DNA from: SYHX01 sp049317645
GTDB lineage: Bacteria > Bacteroidota > Bacteroidia > UBA7662
Length of the DNA: 64,000 bases
Reading direction: 5' to 3'
Assembly: GCA_049317645.1 (NCBI GenBank)
Contig: JBMOHV010000001.1
Coordinates: forward strand, 1 to 64,000
Below the pieces are notes generated by a model. It did no database searches. It saw only the letters and a list, made by a program, of their open reading frames with translations, and was not told where the DNA came from. Both the position numbers and the translations under genes were made by a program. Position 1 is the first letter of the stretch. Every line of letters begins with the position of its first letter. Positions 15,900 through 24,775 of this stretch are shown in pieces.

Positions 15900-16659
15900 A
15901 GGCCACCAAAAACAACAAACCCACCAAAATACGGTAATAGCCAAAGGCCTTGAAACCAAACCGATCGATCCCCACAATAAAGGCCTTAACGGCCAATAGT
16001 GCGACCCCAAAAGCAACAAGCCCCCCGGTCAAGAGCATGGGCCAAGCATCGGAGGATATCTGATCGTATTGCTTGAGCAGATCGTAACCCGTGGCAGCCG
16101 CCATGGTCGGCAAGGCCAACAAAAAACTTAACTCGGCAGCTAGGGTCCGACTCAACCCCACCGAAACCCCGCCAAAAATGGTAGCAGCCGCCCTGGAAAC
16201 CCCGGGAATCATGCTGATGCATTGAACCAAACCCACTTTTATCAAGGCCGGGTACGGCATGCTTTCGATGGATGCGTGCCGAGATTCTCGACGATCCGAC
16301 CAACGGTCTAATAAAATCAAAACGACCCCACCCACCACCAAGGAAATGCTCACCGTCACCGCGTTAAACAAATATTCTTTGATGGTTTGGTAGGCCAAAA
16401 ATCCCACCAACCCGGTCGGCAAAAAAGCAATGAACAATTTGAAGTAAATAACCGGTCCCTTCAAGAAGCGGGGGTAATAAAGGGTCAAGACCGCAAGGAT
16501 GGCACCTAATTGAATAAAAACTTCAAATAACTCCAGCAAAGGGGTTTGTTTCCAACCCATAAGGGATGATACCAAAATCATGTGACCGGTCGATGAAACC
16601 GGCAAAAACTCGGTTAGGCCCTCGACGACCGCCAGAACCCAAACGGCCAGCCAATCCAT
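15871..16659 (-). CDS. uppP: Undecaprenyl-diphosphatase
   Basis: Membrane phosphatase that regenerates undecaprenyl phosphate for peptidoglycan and LPS export. The two family motifs are EGLTEFLPVSSTGH near residues 13-26 and PGVSRAAATIFGG near residue 160, with the catalytic Glu, Ser and Arg positions kept. The second motif is usually PGxSRSGxT, and here two small residues replace SG. About seven or eight membrane helices in 262 residues, normal length. ATG 16659 overlaps the DUF3098 stop by one base (TAATG), which ties the two genes together. Confidence 0.92.
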   Translation of the reverse strand: MDWLAVWVLAVVEGLTEFLPVSSTGHMILVSSLMGWKQTPLLELFEVFIQLGAILAVLTLYYPRFLKGPVIYFKLFIAFLPTGLVGFLAYQTIKEYLFNAVTVSISLVVGGVVLILLDRWSDRRESRHASIESMPYPALIKVGLVQCISMIPGVSRAAATIFGGVSVGLSRTLAAELSFLLALPTMAAATGYDLLKQYDQISSDAWPMLLTGGLVAFGVALLAVKAFIVGIDRFGFKAFGYYRILVGLLFLVAYVWGGWTLD

Positions 16660-16925
16660 TAGGACCGGGGACGGTAGAGAATCGCGGCTAATTCAACCAA
16701 GTACCCCAAGGAAATGACCAACGGCGCCAAGGTGATTTTGGTGAAGGAGTAGATGTCTTCTTTGCCGATCATCAGCATATTTCCCACCACCAGCAAGACC
16801 AGTCCCAACAACATCAAGCGATAATTCATCGGGCCAAACAAAGGTGCACCCTTGCGACGAAAAGCATCCGTGATGGAAGACGATGGGGCGTTAGCGGTTT
16901 TGGTAGAAGTTGCTTTGTAGGCCAT
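16659..16925 (-). CDS. DUF3098 membrane protein
   Basis: An 88-residue protein with a charged, Ser/Thr-rich N-terminus and two membrane helices (about residues 34-54 and 64-84: LMLLGLVLLVVGNMLMIG and LAPLVISLGYLVELAAILY). It matches the small Bacteroidota family DUF3098, which is usually encoded between ftsX and uppP as here. No function is known; the constant position suggests an envelope or cell-division role. It starts 31 bases after ftsX and overlaps uppP by one base. Confidence 0.85.
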   Translation of the reverse strand: MAYKATSTKTANAPSSSITDAFRRKGAPLFGPMNYRLMLLGLVLLVVGNMLMIGKEDIYSFTKITLAPLVISLGYLVELAAILYRPRS

Positions 16926-16956
16926 AACGAGGGAACGGTAGGGGGCTCAAAAGGAT

Positions 16957-17832
16957 TTAGTGCAATTGATCCGATTCAAGGCGAAGATACTTGTTGAGGG
17001 CCACATAATGGCTCAACCAACCGGTCAGGAGGGAAAAGCCCAGCAGACCCCCCGCCAAAACCAGGGCCTGAAGCCCCGCACCGGGGTAATTCAAATCAGG
17101 GGCCCACTGCAGAACCCAGGCCATGGTACCCAAGAGGAGAAGGCTGCCCCCTGCCCAGGCTATGATCGACCATTTCAAAGCCCTGCGCAGGTAGGGTTGG
17201 CGAATAAACCGATCATCCGCACCCACCAATTGCATGGAACGAATCAAATGACGGTCGGCAAACAGGACCAAGCGAACCGATTGGTCAATCAAAAGCCAGG
17301 TCAACCCAAAAAGCGCCCCGCTCAACCCCAAGAGAATCCAAGCCATGGTGCCAAAATTGCGTTCAAGGGAAGCCAGCAAACGCACGGGGTACGCGACATC
17401 GCTCACCAATGGCAAAACGGCCAATTTGCGCTTGAGTTCCTCGAAGGCTACCTTTTCACCGAATCGGTAATGCACCCGAACCTTGACCGATGCCAGCAAG
17501 GGATTTTCGCCCAAAAAGTCAACGAAATCCTCCCCCAATTCTTGGCTCATTTCACGAGCCGCCTCATCGCGACTTACATACCGACATTGTTTGACTTCGG
17601 GCATCCGACGAACCGTTTGTAACAATGTTCGAATCTCAGCAGGTTGGGCTTCTTGATGCAAAAAAACCTGAATCTCTACGTTTTCGTGCAAATATTCCAC
17701 CCACCAACGGGCCTGCACCGCAATGATTCCCATCAGGCCCAACAAAAAAAGCACCAAACCCTGCGAACCAAAGGCCGAGACCCTGGAACGGGAGACCGAT
17801 GAACGCAGGAGCGTGGGGGCGGTGAGCTTCAT
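16957..17832 (-). CDS. ftsX: Cell-division ABC transporter permease FtsX
   Basis: Membrane partner of FtsE that signals to peptidoglycan hydrolases during division. From ATG 17832 there are 291 residues: one N-terminal membrane helix (LVLFLLGLMGIIAVQA), an extracytoplasmic domain (ENVEIQVFLHQEAQP through SDVAYPVRLLASLE), and three C-terminal helices. The open frame continues 75 bases upstream through a GTG. I chose the ATG because the FtsX N-terminus begins there and a perfect TAnnTTTG box ends 6 bases before it. ftsE is not adjacent. Divergent from leuS. Confidence 0.9.
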   Translation of the reverse strand: MKLTAPTLLRSSVSRSRVSAFGSQGLVLFLLGLMGIIAVQARWWVEYLHENVEIQVFLHQEAQPAEIRTLLQTVRRMPEVKQCRYVSRDEAAREMSQELGEDFVDFLGENPLLASVKVRVHYRFGEKVAFEELKRKLAVLPLVSDVAYPVRLLASLERNFGTMAWILLGLSGALFGLTWLLIDQSVRLVLFADRHLIRSMQLVGADDRFIRQPYLRRALKWSIIAWAGGSLLLLGTMAWVLQWAPDLNYPGAGLQALVLAGGLLGFSLLTGWLSHYVALNKYLRLESDQLH

Positions 17833-17838
17833 ACATCG

Positions 17839-17846
17839 CAAAAATA
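17839..17846 (-). promoter_or_regulatory. -7 box (TATTTTTG) of the ftsX operon
   Basis: Perfect TAnnTTTG on the minus strand, ending 6 bases before the ftsX ATG. It supports the ATG 17832 start and implies an almost leaderless mRNA for ftsX-DUF3098-uppP-truB-ribF. Confidence 0.55.
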
Positions 17847-17914
17847 AAACAAATAAGCCCCGTAGCCTTGGTCTTGGCTTTGAACTAAATTCGCCTGAAT
17901 TCAACACCCTACCC

Positions 17915-20845
17915 TTGAACCCCTCCCCGACTTTTCAGGAAATGGAAGCCCGATGGCAAGCTTATTGGCATCAAAACGGCACCTACCGCACCAAAGAACC
18001 CCTTGACGGCCAACCCAAAACCTATGTGCTGGATATGTTCCCTTACCCTTCGGGGGCCGGGCTCCACGTAGGCCATCCCTTGGGCTATATCGCATCGGAT
18101 GTGGTGGCCAGGCTCCACAGAATGCAGGGCCATGCGGTCCTCCATCCCATGGGATTTGACGCCTTTGGCCTGCCGGCGGAACAATACGCGATCCAAACCG
18201 GGCAACACCCCCGCACCACCACCGTCCAGAACAGCGCACGGTACCGGGAACAACTGGGTCGGCTGGGCTTCAGTTTTGACTGGGACCGCCAAATCGACAC
18301 CAGCGATCCTAACTACTACCGTTGGACCCAATGGATGTTTCTGCGCATGTTTGATTCCTGGTTCGATAACGAGGCCCAAAAGGCCCGATCGATCGCAGAA
18401 TTGGAGGACTATCTGAGTCAACACGGCAACCACCACCTGCAGGCCGCCTGTTCCGAGCAAACGCCGTCGATCAGCGCCCAGGACTGGGCGATCATGGATG
18501 AGCGGAGCCGGCGTCGAATCCTGATGCATTACCGCTTGGCCTACCGTGCCATGGCCCGGGTCAATTGGTGCCCGGCTTTGGGGACCGTTTTGGCCAACGA
18601 CGAAGTCAAAGACGGTTTTTCGGAAAGGGGCGGACATCCGGTGGAACAACGCCTGATGCCCCAATGGATGCTTCGAATTTCCGCCTACGCGGACCGCCTG
18701 CTCGAGGGCATGGACGAGCTCCAATGGTCCGAATCCATCAAAGAACACCAACGCCATTGGATTGGACGATCGGTGGGTGCCCAGGTTCGCTTTGAAACGG
18801 CTTGCGGGACCTTGGAAGTTTTTACCACCCGACCCGATACCCTCTTTGGGGTCAGCTTTGTAGTCGTTGCCCCCGAACACCCCTGGGTTGAACGCCTCAC
18901 CACCCCCGAACAATCCGAACAAGTTCAGGCCTATCTTCTTCAGACCAAAGGCCGCAGCGAACGCGATCGCCAAGCCGAAACCCGCAAAATCAGCGGCTGC
19001 TTTACGGGCAGCTACGCTCGACACCCAATCACGGGACAACAGGTCCCGGTTTGGACCGCTGATTATGTTTTGGCCGGCTACGGGACCGGTGTGGTCATGG
19101 GGGTCCCGGCCGGGGATCATCGGGACTGGAACTTTGCGACTCATTTTGGCTTGGACATCCCGGCGATTTTTGTCAACCAGGACCCCTCAACGGGGGCCTG
19201 CGATGACCGCCATGCGGTGCTCAAGTCGTCCCAGTTTTTGGACGGACTTAACGCCCTTCAAGCCATCCCCGCCGTCATTGCTGAACTTCAAAAAACAGAC
19301 CGCGGCTTTGCTGTAACACGTTATCGTTTGAGGGATGCCGTTTTTTCACGGCAGCGCTACTGGGGCGAACCGGTCCCCATGGTGATGGATGGCGAAGACC
19401 CCTATCCCCTCCCGGATTCGGCCCTGCCTCTTTTGCTCCCGGATATTGATCGCTACCTGCCAACGGCCGATGGCGAACCTCCCTTGGCACGGGCCAAGGA
19501 TTGGACTTGGCAGGGTCTTCCGCTGGAAACCACCACCATGCCCGGTTGGGCCGGTTCCAGCTGGTATTTTTTGCGTTATACCGATCCCCAAAACCAAGAA
19601 ACCTTTGCAGATCCCGCAGCGATGAAGGCCTGGGGTGCCGTGGATTTGTACATTGGCGGGGCTGAACATGCCACGGGGCATTTGCTCTATGCTCGCTTTT
19701 GGAATCATTTTTTGTTTGATCGTGGCCTGGTTCCCTTTTGTGAGCCCTTCAAGCGCCTGGTTAATCAGGGCATGATTCAAGGGGTTTCGGAATATGTTTT
19801 TCGTTCCCACCCGGCCCTATCGCTGGAATGGTGGAACCAATGCCAGGAGGCCCAAGGAAAAAGTGCCCCAACCGTGCAACCCCTGAGCCAAGCAACGGCG
19901 GGGACGCCCCTCCTCATTTCCGAAGATTGGCTTCAAGATTTGTTATCAAATCCCCACACCGCCGCTACCCTCCACGAATACCCCGGATTCCGTACCTCGG
20001 TGGACGTTCGCTTTGTCGACAAAAATCTTTTGGACATCCCTTCCCTCCTAGCGGGATCCCCGGAGACGGCCGAATGGCAAAACGCGGTTTGGCTCAACCG
20101 CCATGGCAATACCGGAGCGGACGCACGGGGCTTTGAATTCAAGACCCGATCGGAGGTCGAAAAAATGTCCAAGTCCAAACGCAATGTCGTCAACCCCGAT
20201 ACCGTTGTTGAACAATACGGGGCCGATACCCTTCGTCTTTACGAATTGTTTTTGGGCCCCCTCGAAGACGCCAAACCCTGGGATACCCAAGGTATTGAGG
20301 GGGTTTACCGATTTCTCCAAAAAGTAAACCGCCACGTTCGTTCTTCCGAGGTTCATTCGTCCGATCCGGACGAAGCCGCCCTTCGCATTTTGCATCGTTG
20401 CCTTCGCAGAGTTCACGATGGATTGGAACGCATGGCCCTCAATACTTGCATTTCGGCGATGATGATCGGCATGAACGAGTTGCAGAGCGCGGGGCTCTTT
20501 CATCGCCAAATCCTGGACCCCTACGTCCGGATGTTGGCTCCTTTTGCCCCCCATTTGGCCGAAGAACTGTGGGCCGTCTTGGGTCACGAACCTTCGATTC
20601 ACCACGCCCCATACCCCAACTGGGAACCCATCTACCTGGAACAGGATACCTACTTGTATCCGGTGCAGCACAACGGCAAAGTCCGTTTGCAAGTGGAACT
20701 TCCAGCCAAAGGCCTCCCGGAAGATTTAGTCCAGCTAGCCCTGGCACACCCCAAGGTGGTGGAATGGCTCAACGGCCGGATCCCTACCAAAACAATTGCC
20801 GTACCTGGTCGAATCATTAACATGGTTTTGCCCAATCAACCCTAA
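17915..20845 (+). CDS. leuS: Leucyl-tRNA synthetase
   Basis: Class I synthetase charging tRNA-Leu. The N-terminus reads TFQEMEARWQAYW, then YPSGAGLHVGHPLGYIASD (HIGH-like motif). The CP1 editing domain contains TTRPDTLFGVSFVV and GTGVVMGVPAGDHRDW, and the KMSKS loop is VEKMSKSKRNVVNPD. Before KMSKS lies a block of about 130 residues (after LVNQGMIQG) of the kind found in Bacteroidota LeuRS. No ATG fits the N-terminus. TTG 17915 gives 976 residues aligning with the family, with ATG 17942 as the alternative. The longer frame upstream overlaps ftsX and is not used. Confidence 0.93.
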   Translation: MNPSPTFQEMEARWQAYWHQNGTYRTKEPLDGQPKTYVLDMFPYPSGAGLHVGHPLGYIASDVVARLHRMQGHAVLHPMGFDAFGLPAEQYAIQTGQHPRTTTVQNSARYREQLGRLGFSFDWDRQIDTSDPNYYRWTQWMFLRMFDSWFDNEAQKARSIAELEDYLSQHGNHHLQAACSEQTPSISAQDWAIMDERSRRRILMHYRLAYRAMARVNWCPALGTVLANDEVKDGFSERGGHPVEQRLMPQWMLRISAYADRLLEGMDELQWSESIKEHQRHWIGRSVGAQVRFETACGTLEVFTTRPDTLFGVSFVVVAPEHPWVERLTTPEQSEQVQAYLLQTKGRSERDRQAETRKISGCFTGSYARHPITGQQVPVWTADYVLAGYGTGVVMGVPAGDHRDWNFATHFGLDIPAIFVNQDPSTGACDDRHAVLKSSQFLDGLNALQAIPAVIAELQKTDRGFAVTRYRLRDAVFSRQRYWGEPVPMVMDGEDPYPLPDSALPLLLPDIDRYLPTADGEPPLARAKDWTWQGLPLETTTMPGWAGSSWYFLRYTDPQNQETFADPAAMKAWGAVDLYIGGAEHATGHLLYARFWNHFLFDRGLVPFCEPFKRLVNQGMIQGVSEYVFRSHPALSLEWWNQCQEAQGKSAPTVQPLSQATAGTPLLISEDWLQDLLSNPHTAATLHEYPGFRTSVDVRFVDKNLLDIPSLLAGSPETAEWQNAVWLNRHGNTGADARGFEFKTRSEVEKMSKSKRNVVNPDTVVEQYGADTLRLYELFLGPLEDAKPWDTQGIEGVYRFLQKVNRHVRSSEVHSSDPDEAALRILHRCLRRVHDGLERMALNTCISAMMIGMNELQSAGLFHRQILDPYVRMLAPFAPHLAEELWAVLGHEPSIHHAPYPNWEPIYLEQDTYLYPVQHNGKVRLQVELPAKGLPEDLVQLALAHPKVVEWLNGRIPTKTIAVPGRIINMVLPNQP

Positions 20846-20891
20846 ACAAGGCCTTCTTTCGATCCTACACTTCCTCCTAAATTTCGCCCAA

Positions 20892-23105
20892 ATGATTTGC
20901 AATCAATCCCTTAAACACCGGCTGACCCTTACAGCCATGGCGCTTTTGTTCACCCTTAGCCTTGGATGGCCGGCGACCTTGCAGGCTCAGTCCCAGGGAG
21001 ACCCCGTGCTCAACGAAGAAATGTTATGGAAAATGTCCATGGTCCAGGCTCCCGTGGCCTCACCCGATGGGCAGCGCTTGGTGTACGGGGTCAGGACCAC
21101 CGAATTAGCCCTTAACAAATCCCAAACCGACCTGTATATCCTGGATTTAAGCCTCCAAAAATCCACCCGCCTCACCACCACCCCATCGTCCGAAAGCGAA
21201 GTCCGATGGAGCCCCGACGGGCAATGGCTGGTTTTCCTCTACCCGGTGGATGGTCAACTGCAAATGCATCGCATGCGGCCCGATGGCAGCGGCAGGGAAT
21301 GCCTGAGCGCGGTCCCCGGCGGGGTGGAAGGCTTTGGATTATCCCCCCAAGGTGGGCATTGGTTTTACCTGGCTAGGGTCCGCCTGGAACCCACATTGCG
21401 CGATCGCTACCCGGAGCTGCCTTTATCCAGCGGTCGCCTTTACGATCAGTTGATGCACCGACATTGGGACCGTTGGCACGACGGGACCTACAGCCATGTT
21501 TTTGTCCAAGCATTGCGCGATGGGTACCCCAACGGCAAAGCGGTTGATCTTTTGGAGAATCAACCTTACCACAGCCCCCTTCAACCGATGGGCTCCTCGT
21601 CCGAAATCGCATGGTCCCCCGATGGGGTTTGGTTGGTTTATCCCTCCAAAAAAATGAACGGAAACCAATCGGCGGTTTCAACCAATTCGGACCTGTACGC
21701 TTATCACATCCCCAGCGGAGAAACCCAAAACTTGACCGAGTCCAACCCGGGTTACGATACCGATCCGGTTTTCTCTCCGGACGGTCAACACCTGGCCTGG
21801 CTTAGCATGGCCCGCGATGGCTACGAAGCCGACCTGAATCGGGTGGCCCTGATGGAATGGAGCACCCGCAGCCTTCGTTACCTGAACACGGAATTGGATC
21901 GTTCGGCCTACGAATTGTGTTGGGCCCCGGATAGCAAATCCCTGTATTTTGGGGTCTACGACCAAGGATCAACCAAGGTTTACGCCCATCCTTTGCCATC
22001 GCCCCAGCACTCATCCGCGTCAACGGCCCCTCGTTCGGGGACCAAGGGTCCCTCGCCCCGCAACGAAACCGCCGTTCGCTCTTGGACCGAGATCACAACC
22101 GAAACGGCCCAGTACAGCGGACTTTTGGCGATCCCCCATCGGGTCACCAACAAAGCAGAATCCAAAACAAAGGCCGCCAAACAGCGCAGCAACCACCGCC
22201 TGGTTTTTCTCAAATCCACCATGCTGAGACCCTCGGAACTATTTGTCAAAGAGCCGCTGCGTTCAGCCCCGGAAACCCCGCTCACCCATTGCAACGATAG
22301 CCTTTACAGCCAACTGCAATCGGCTCGCTTTGAAAGCAGTTGGATTCCCTCTTCGGATGGCAAGGCGGTCCAGACCTACATCGTTTATCCCCCCAACTTT
22401 GACCCCAAGCGACGCTATCCAACCCTCATTTATTGCCAAGGAGGGCCCCAAAGCATGATTGGACAAGCCTTTAGCATGCGTTGGAATTTTCACTTGATGG
22501 CCGCCAAAGGTTACATCGTGGTCGCGCCCAATCGTCGGGGACTTCCCGGTTTTGGACAGGCCTGGAACGAGCAAATCTCCGGGGACTGGGGCGGTCAAGC
22601 CATGAACGATTTATTATGGGTTACCGATTCGGTTCGGCGCCTGCCCTTTGTGGATGCCGAGAAGGTGGCTGCTGTTGGCGCCTCCTTTGGTGGGTACTCG
22701 GTCTATTGGTTGGCCGGTCACCACAACGGACGATTCAAGTCCCTGATTGCGCATTGCGGGGTTTATAACCTGGAATCTATGTTTGGTCAGACCGAAGAAA
22801 TTTTCTTTTCCCAATGGGACATGAAAGGCCGACCTTGGGATCGTCCCAAACCGGCTTCTTATACATGGTTTTCACCCCACAGGACGGTGGATCAATGGAC
22901 CTCCCCCATCCTGGTCATTCACAACGAAAACGATTTTAGGGTGCCGTTGGCCCAGGGACTCGAAGCCTATACCGCCGCCCAATTGCGGGGAATCAAAACC
23001 AAGTTGTTGTATTTCCCGGACGAAAACCACTGGGTCGTCAAACCCCAGAATTCGGTCCTCTGGCAGAAGGTATTCTTTGATTGGTTGAACGAGACCCTTC
23101 GTTAA
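20892..23105 (+). CDS. Secreted prolyl-oligopeptidase-family (S9) peptidase
   Basis: Likely periplasmic dipeptidyl/acylaminoacyl peptidase of 737 residues. A signal peptide (LTLTAMALLFTLSLG, cleavage near LQAQS) is followed by a beta-propeller with repeated SPDG motifs (VASPDGQRLVYG, WSPDGQWLVFLY, FSPDGQHLAWLS). The alpha/beta hydrolase domain follows. The catalytic triad is Ser598 in GASFGGYS, Asp681 in NENDFRVP and His713 in DENHWVV. ATG 20892 was chosen over an upstream frame because it starts the signal peptide and a near-consensus box (TAAATTTC) lies 6 bases before it. Its stop shares the four bases TTAA with the convergent pckA stop. Confidence 0.9.
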   Translation: MICNQSLKHRLTLTAMALLFTLSLGWPATLQAQSQGDPVLNEEMLWKMSMVQAPVASPDGQRLVYGVRTTELALNKSQTDLYILDLSLQKSTRLTTTPSSESEVRWSPDGQWLVFLYPVDGQLQMHRMRPDGSGRECLSAVPGGVEGFGLSPQGGHWFYLARVRLEPTLRDRYPELPLSSGRLYDQLMHRHWDRWHDGTYSHVFVQALRDGYPNGKAVDLLENQPYHSPLQPMGSSSEIAWSPDGVWLVYPSKKMNGNQSAVSTNSDLYAYHIPSGETQNLTESNPGYDTDPVFSPDGQHLAWLSMARDGYEADLNRVALMEWSTRSLRYLNTELDRSAYELCWAPDSKSLYFGVYDQGSTKVYAHPLPSPQHSSASTAPRSGTKGPSPRNETAVRSWTEITTETAQYSGLLAIPHRVTNKAESKTKAAKQRSNHRLVFLKSTMLRPSELFVKEPLRSAPETPLTHCNDSLYSQLQSARFESSWIPSSDGKAVQTYIVYPPNFDPKRRYPTLIYCQGGPQSMIGQAFSMRWNFHLMAAKGYIVVAPNRRGLPGFGQAWNEQISGDWGGQAMNDLLWVTDSVRRLPFVDAEKVAAVGASFGGYSVYWLAGHHNGRFKSLIAHCGVYNLESMFGQTEEIFFSQWDMKGRPWDRPKPASYTWFSPHRTVDQWTSPILVIHNENDFRVPLAQGLEAYTAAQLRGIKTKLLYFPDENHWVVKPQNSVLWQKVFFDWLNETLR

Positions 23106-24706
23106 GGTCGCGGTTCCCCTTCCAATACCTTGGCATCAACGCCATCGCGGTATTGGTCAAAGTTTTTGATAAAGGCCGCCGCTAGCTGCGATGCTTTGGC
23201 ATCGTAAGCAGCTGGATCGCTCCAGGTCAGTCGCGGGTTCAAAATTTCATCCGGAACTCCGGGGCAGGATGCGGGGACCGATACCTCAAACAGCGGATGC
23301 GCATGGGATGGAACCGTATCCAGTTCACCCTGCAGAGCCGCCGTAATCATCGCCCGGGTATAGGACAATTTCATGCGGGATCCAACCCCGTAAGGTCCGC
23401 CGGTCCAACCGGTGTTCACCAGCCAAACCTGAACCTGGTGTTCCTTCATCTTCTGACCCAACAAGGCGGCGTATCGTCCCGGGTGCAATGGCAAAAAGGC
23501 CCGACCAAAACAAGCCGAAAAAGTGGTTTGGGGTTCGGTGACCCCCACTTCGGTGCCGGCGACTTTGGCGGTATAACCCGAAATAAAATGGTACATGGCC
23601 TGCGCCTCGTTCAGACGACTAATGGGAGGCAAAACCCCAAAGGCATCGGCGGTCAAAAAGAACAAATGCTTGGGATGGTTGCCAACCGAAGGAACCATGG
23701 CATTATCGATGTAATGAATCGGATAAGCACAGCGGGTGTTTTCGGTTTTGGAACTGTTGTCGTAATCCACCTCCCGGGTACCTTCTTTGAAAACGACGTT
23801 CTCAACAATGGACCCAAAGCGAATCGCCTTCCAGATTTCGGGTTCCTTTTCGGGGGTTAGGTTGATGCATTTGGCATAGCAACCGCCTTCGAAATTAAAG
23901 ATGGACTGATCACTCCAACCGTGTTCATCGTCCCCGATCAGGCGCCGCTGAGGGTCAGCCGACAAGGTCGTTTTGCCGGTCCCCGAAAGCCCAAAAAACA
24001 AAGCTGTATCGCCCTCGAATCCGCTGTTGGCAGAACAATGCATGGACAAAACATTTTTGTTGTGTGGTAACACAAAATTAAGAACCCCAAAGATCCCCTT
24101 CTTCATCTCTCCTGTATAACCGGTCCCCCCAATCAGGATGACTTTGCGGGTAAAATTAAGAATTGCAAAATTATGTTGACGGGTCTTGTCGCGTTCGGGG
24201 ACGGCCCGAAAACCGGGGGCGCATAGAATCGTCCATTCGGGTTCACCGGCCTTGGATAACTCCTCCGCTGAAGGTCTCAAAAAAAGATTGTAACAAAAAA
24301 GGTTGGAATAGGCCAACTCGGTAATCACCCGAATATTGAGGCGGTGGGCGGGGTCGGCACAGGCATAGGCATCCCGGGCATAGATGGTTTTGCCACCCAA
24401 ATAGGCAGCCACCCGATCGTAAAGGGCATCAAAATCATCCGAAGAAAAAGGAATATTAATATCCCCCCACCAGACGGCGTTTTCGGTGATCGCATCCTTC
24501 ACCACAAAACGGTCTTTGGGCGAACGACCGGTAAATTCCCCGGTATCCGATGCCAAGGCCCCGTTATCACAGAGTTGTCCTTCACCGCTCGCCAAAGCCG
24601 ACTCAACCAATTCGGCCGGACCCAAATTCCAGTATACCTTTTGCACACCGCCCAGGCCGCTACGATCCCAATGTAGATTCAACGGTGGATGTCCCTTGTG
24701 TTCCAT
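23102..24706 (-). CDS. pckA: Phosphoenolpyruvate carboxykinase (ATP)
   Basis: Converts oxaloacetate and ATP to phosphoenolpyruvate, the entry to gluconeogenesis. Recognised by GEFTGRSPKDRFVV (residues 56-69), IGGTGYTGEMKKG, the P-loop GLSGTGKTTLSADP near residues 239-252 and the metal-binding DDEHGWSD. Length (534 residues from ATG 24706) fits the family; the frame extends 57 bases further but only through a hydrophobic stretch absent from PckA. A perfect -7 box lies 41 bases upstream, giving one of the few ordinary-length leaders in this window. Together with rocD, gdhA and the tyrosine genes it fits growth on amino acids. Confidence 0.94.
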   Translation of the reverse strand: MEHKGHPPLNLHWDRSGLGGVQKVYWNLGPAELVESALASGEGQLCDNGALASDTGEFTGRSPKDRFVVKDAITENAVWWGDINIPFSSDDFDALYDRVAAYLGGKTIYARDAYACADPAHRLNIRVITELAYSNLFCYNLFLRPSAEELSKAGEPEWTILCAPGFRAVPERDKTRQHNFAILNFTRKVILIGGTGYTGEMKKGIFGVLNFVLPHNKNVLSMHCSANSGFEGDTALFFGLSGTGKTTLSADPQRRLIGDDEHGWSDQSIFNFEGGCYAKCINLTPEKEPEIWKAIRFGSIVENVVFKEGTREVDYDNSSKTENTRCAYPIHYIDNAMVPSVGNHPKHLFFLTADAFGVLPPISRLNEAQAMYHFISGYTAKVAGTEVGVTEPQTTFSACFGRAFLPLHPGRYAALLGQKMKEHQVQVWLVNTGWTGGPYGVGSRMKLSYTRAMITAALQGELDTVPSHAHPLFEVSVPASCPGVPDEILNPRLTWSDPAAYDAKASQLAAAFIKNFDQYRDGVDAKVLEGEPRP

Positions 24707-24747
24707 GACAAAAAAAAATGAATAGGTTGAAACGATGATGGAGAGGG

Positions 24748-24755
24748 CAAAAGTA
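24748..24755 (-). promoter_or_regulatory. -7 box (TACTTTTG) of pckA
   Basis: Perfect TAnnTTTG on the minus strand. Unlike most boxes here it is 41 bases from the ATG, so the mRNA would carry a leader of about 35 bases. Confidence 0.5.
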
Positions 24756-24775
24756 AGGTCCAAACGCCCAAACGC

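Noticed and set aside
17846..17914. A -7 box for leuS (TACCCTTG at 17910-17917)
   Set aside because: It has one mismatch and overlaps the proposed TTG start codon itself, so it cannot serve that gene as called.
17909..19144. A 411-codon minus-strand frame inside leuS
   Set aside because: Antisense shadow of a clear leucyl-tRNA synthetase; no start context, promoter or similarity.
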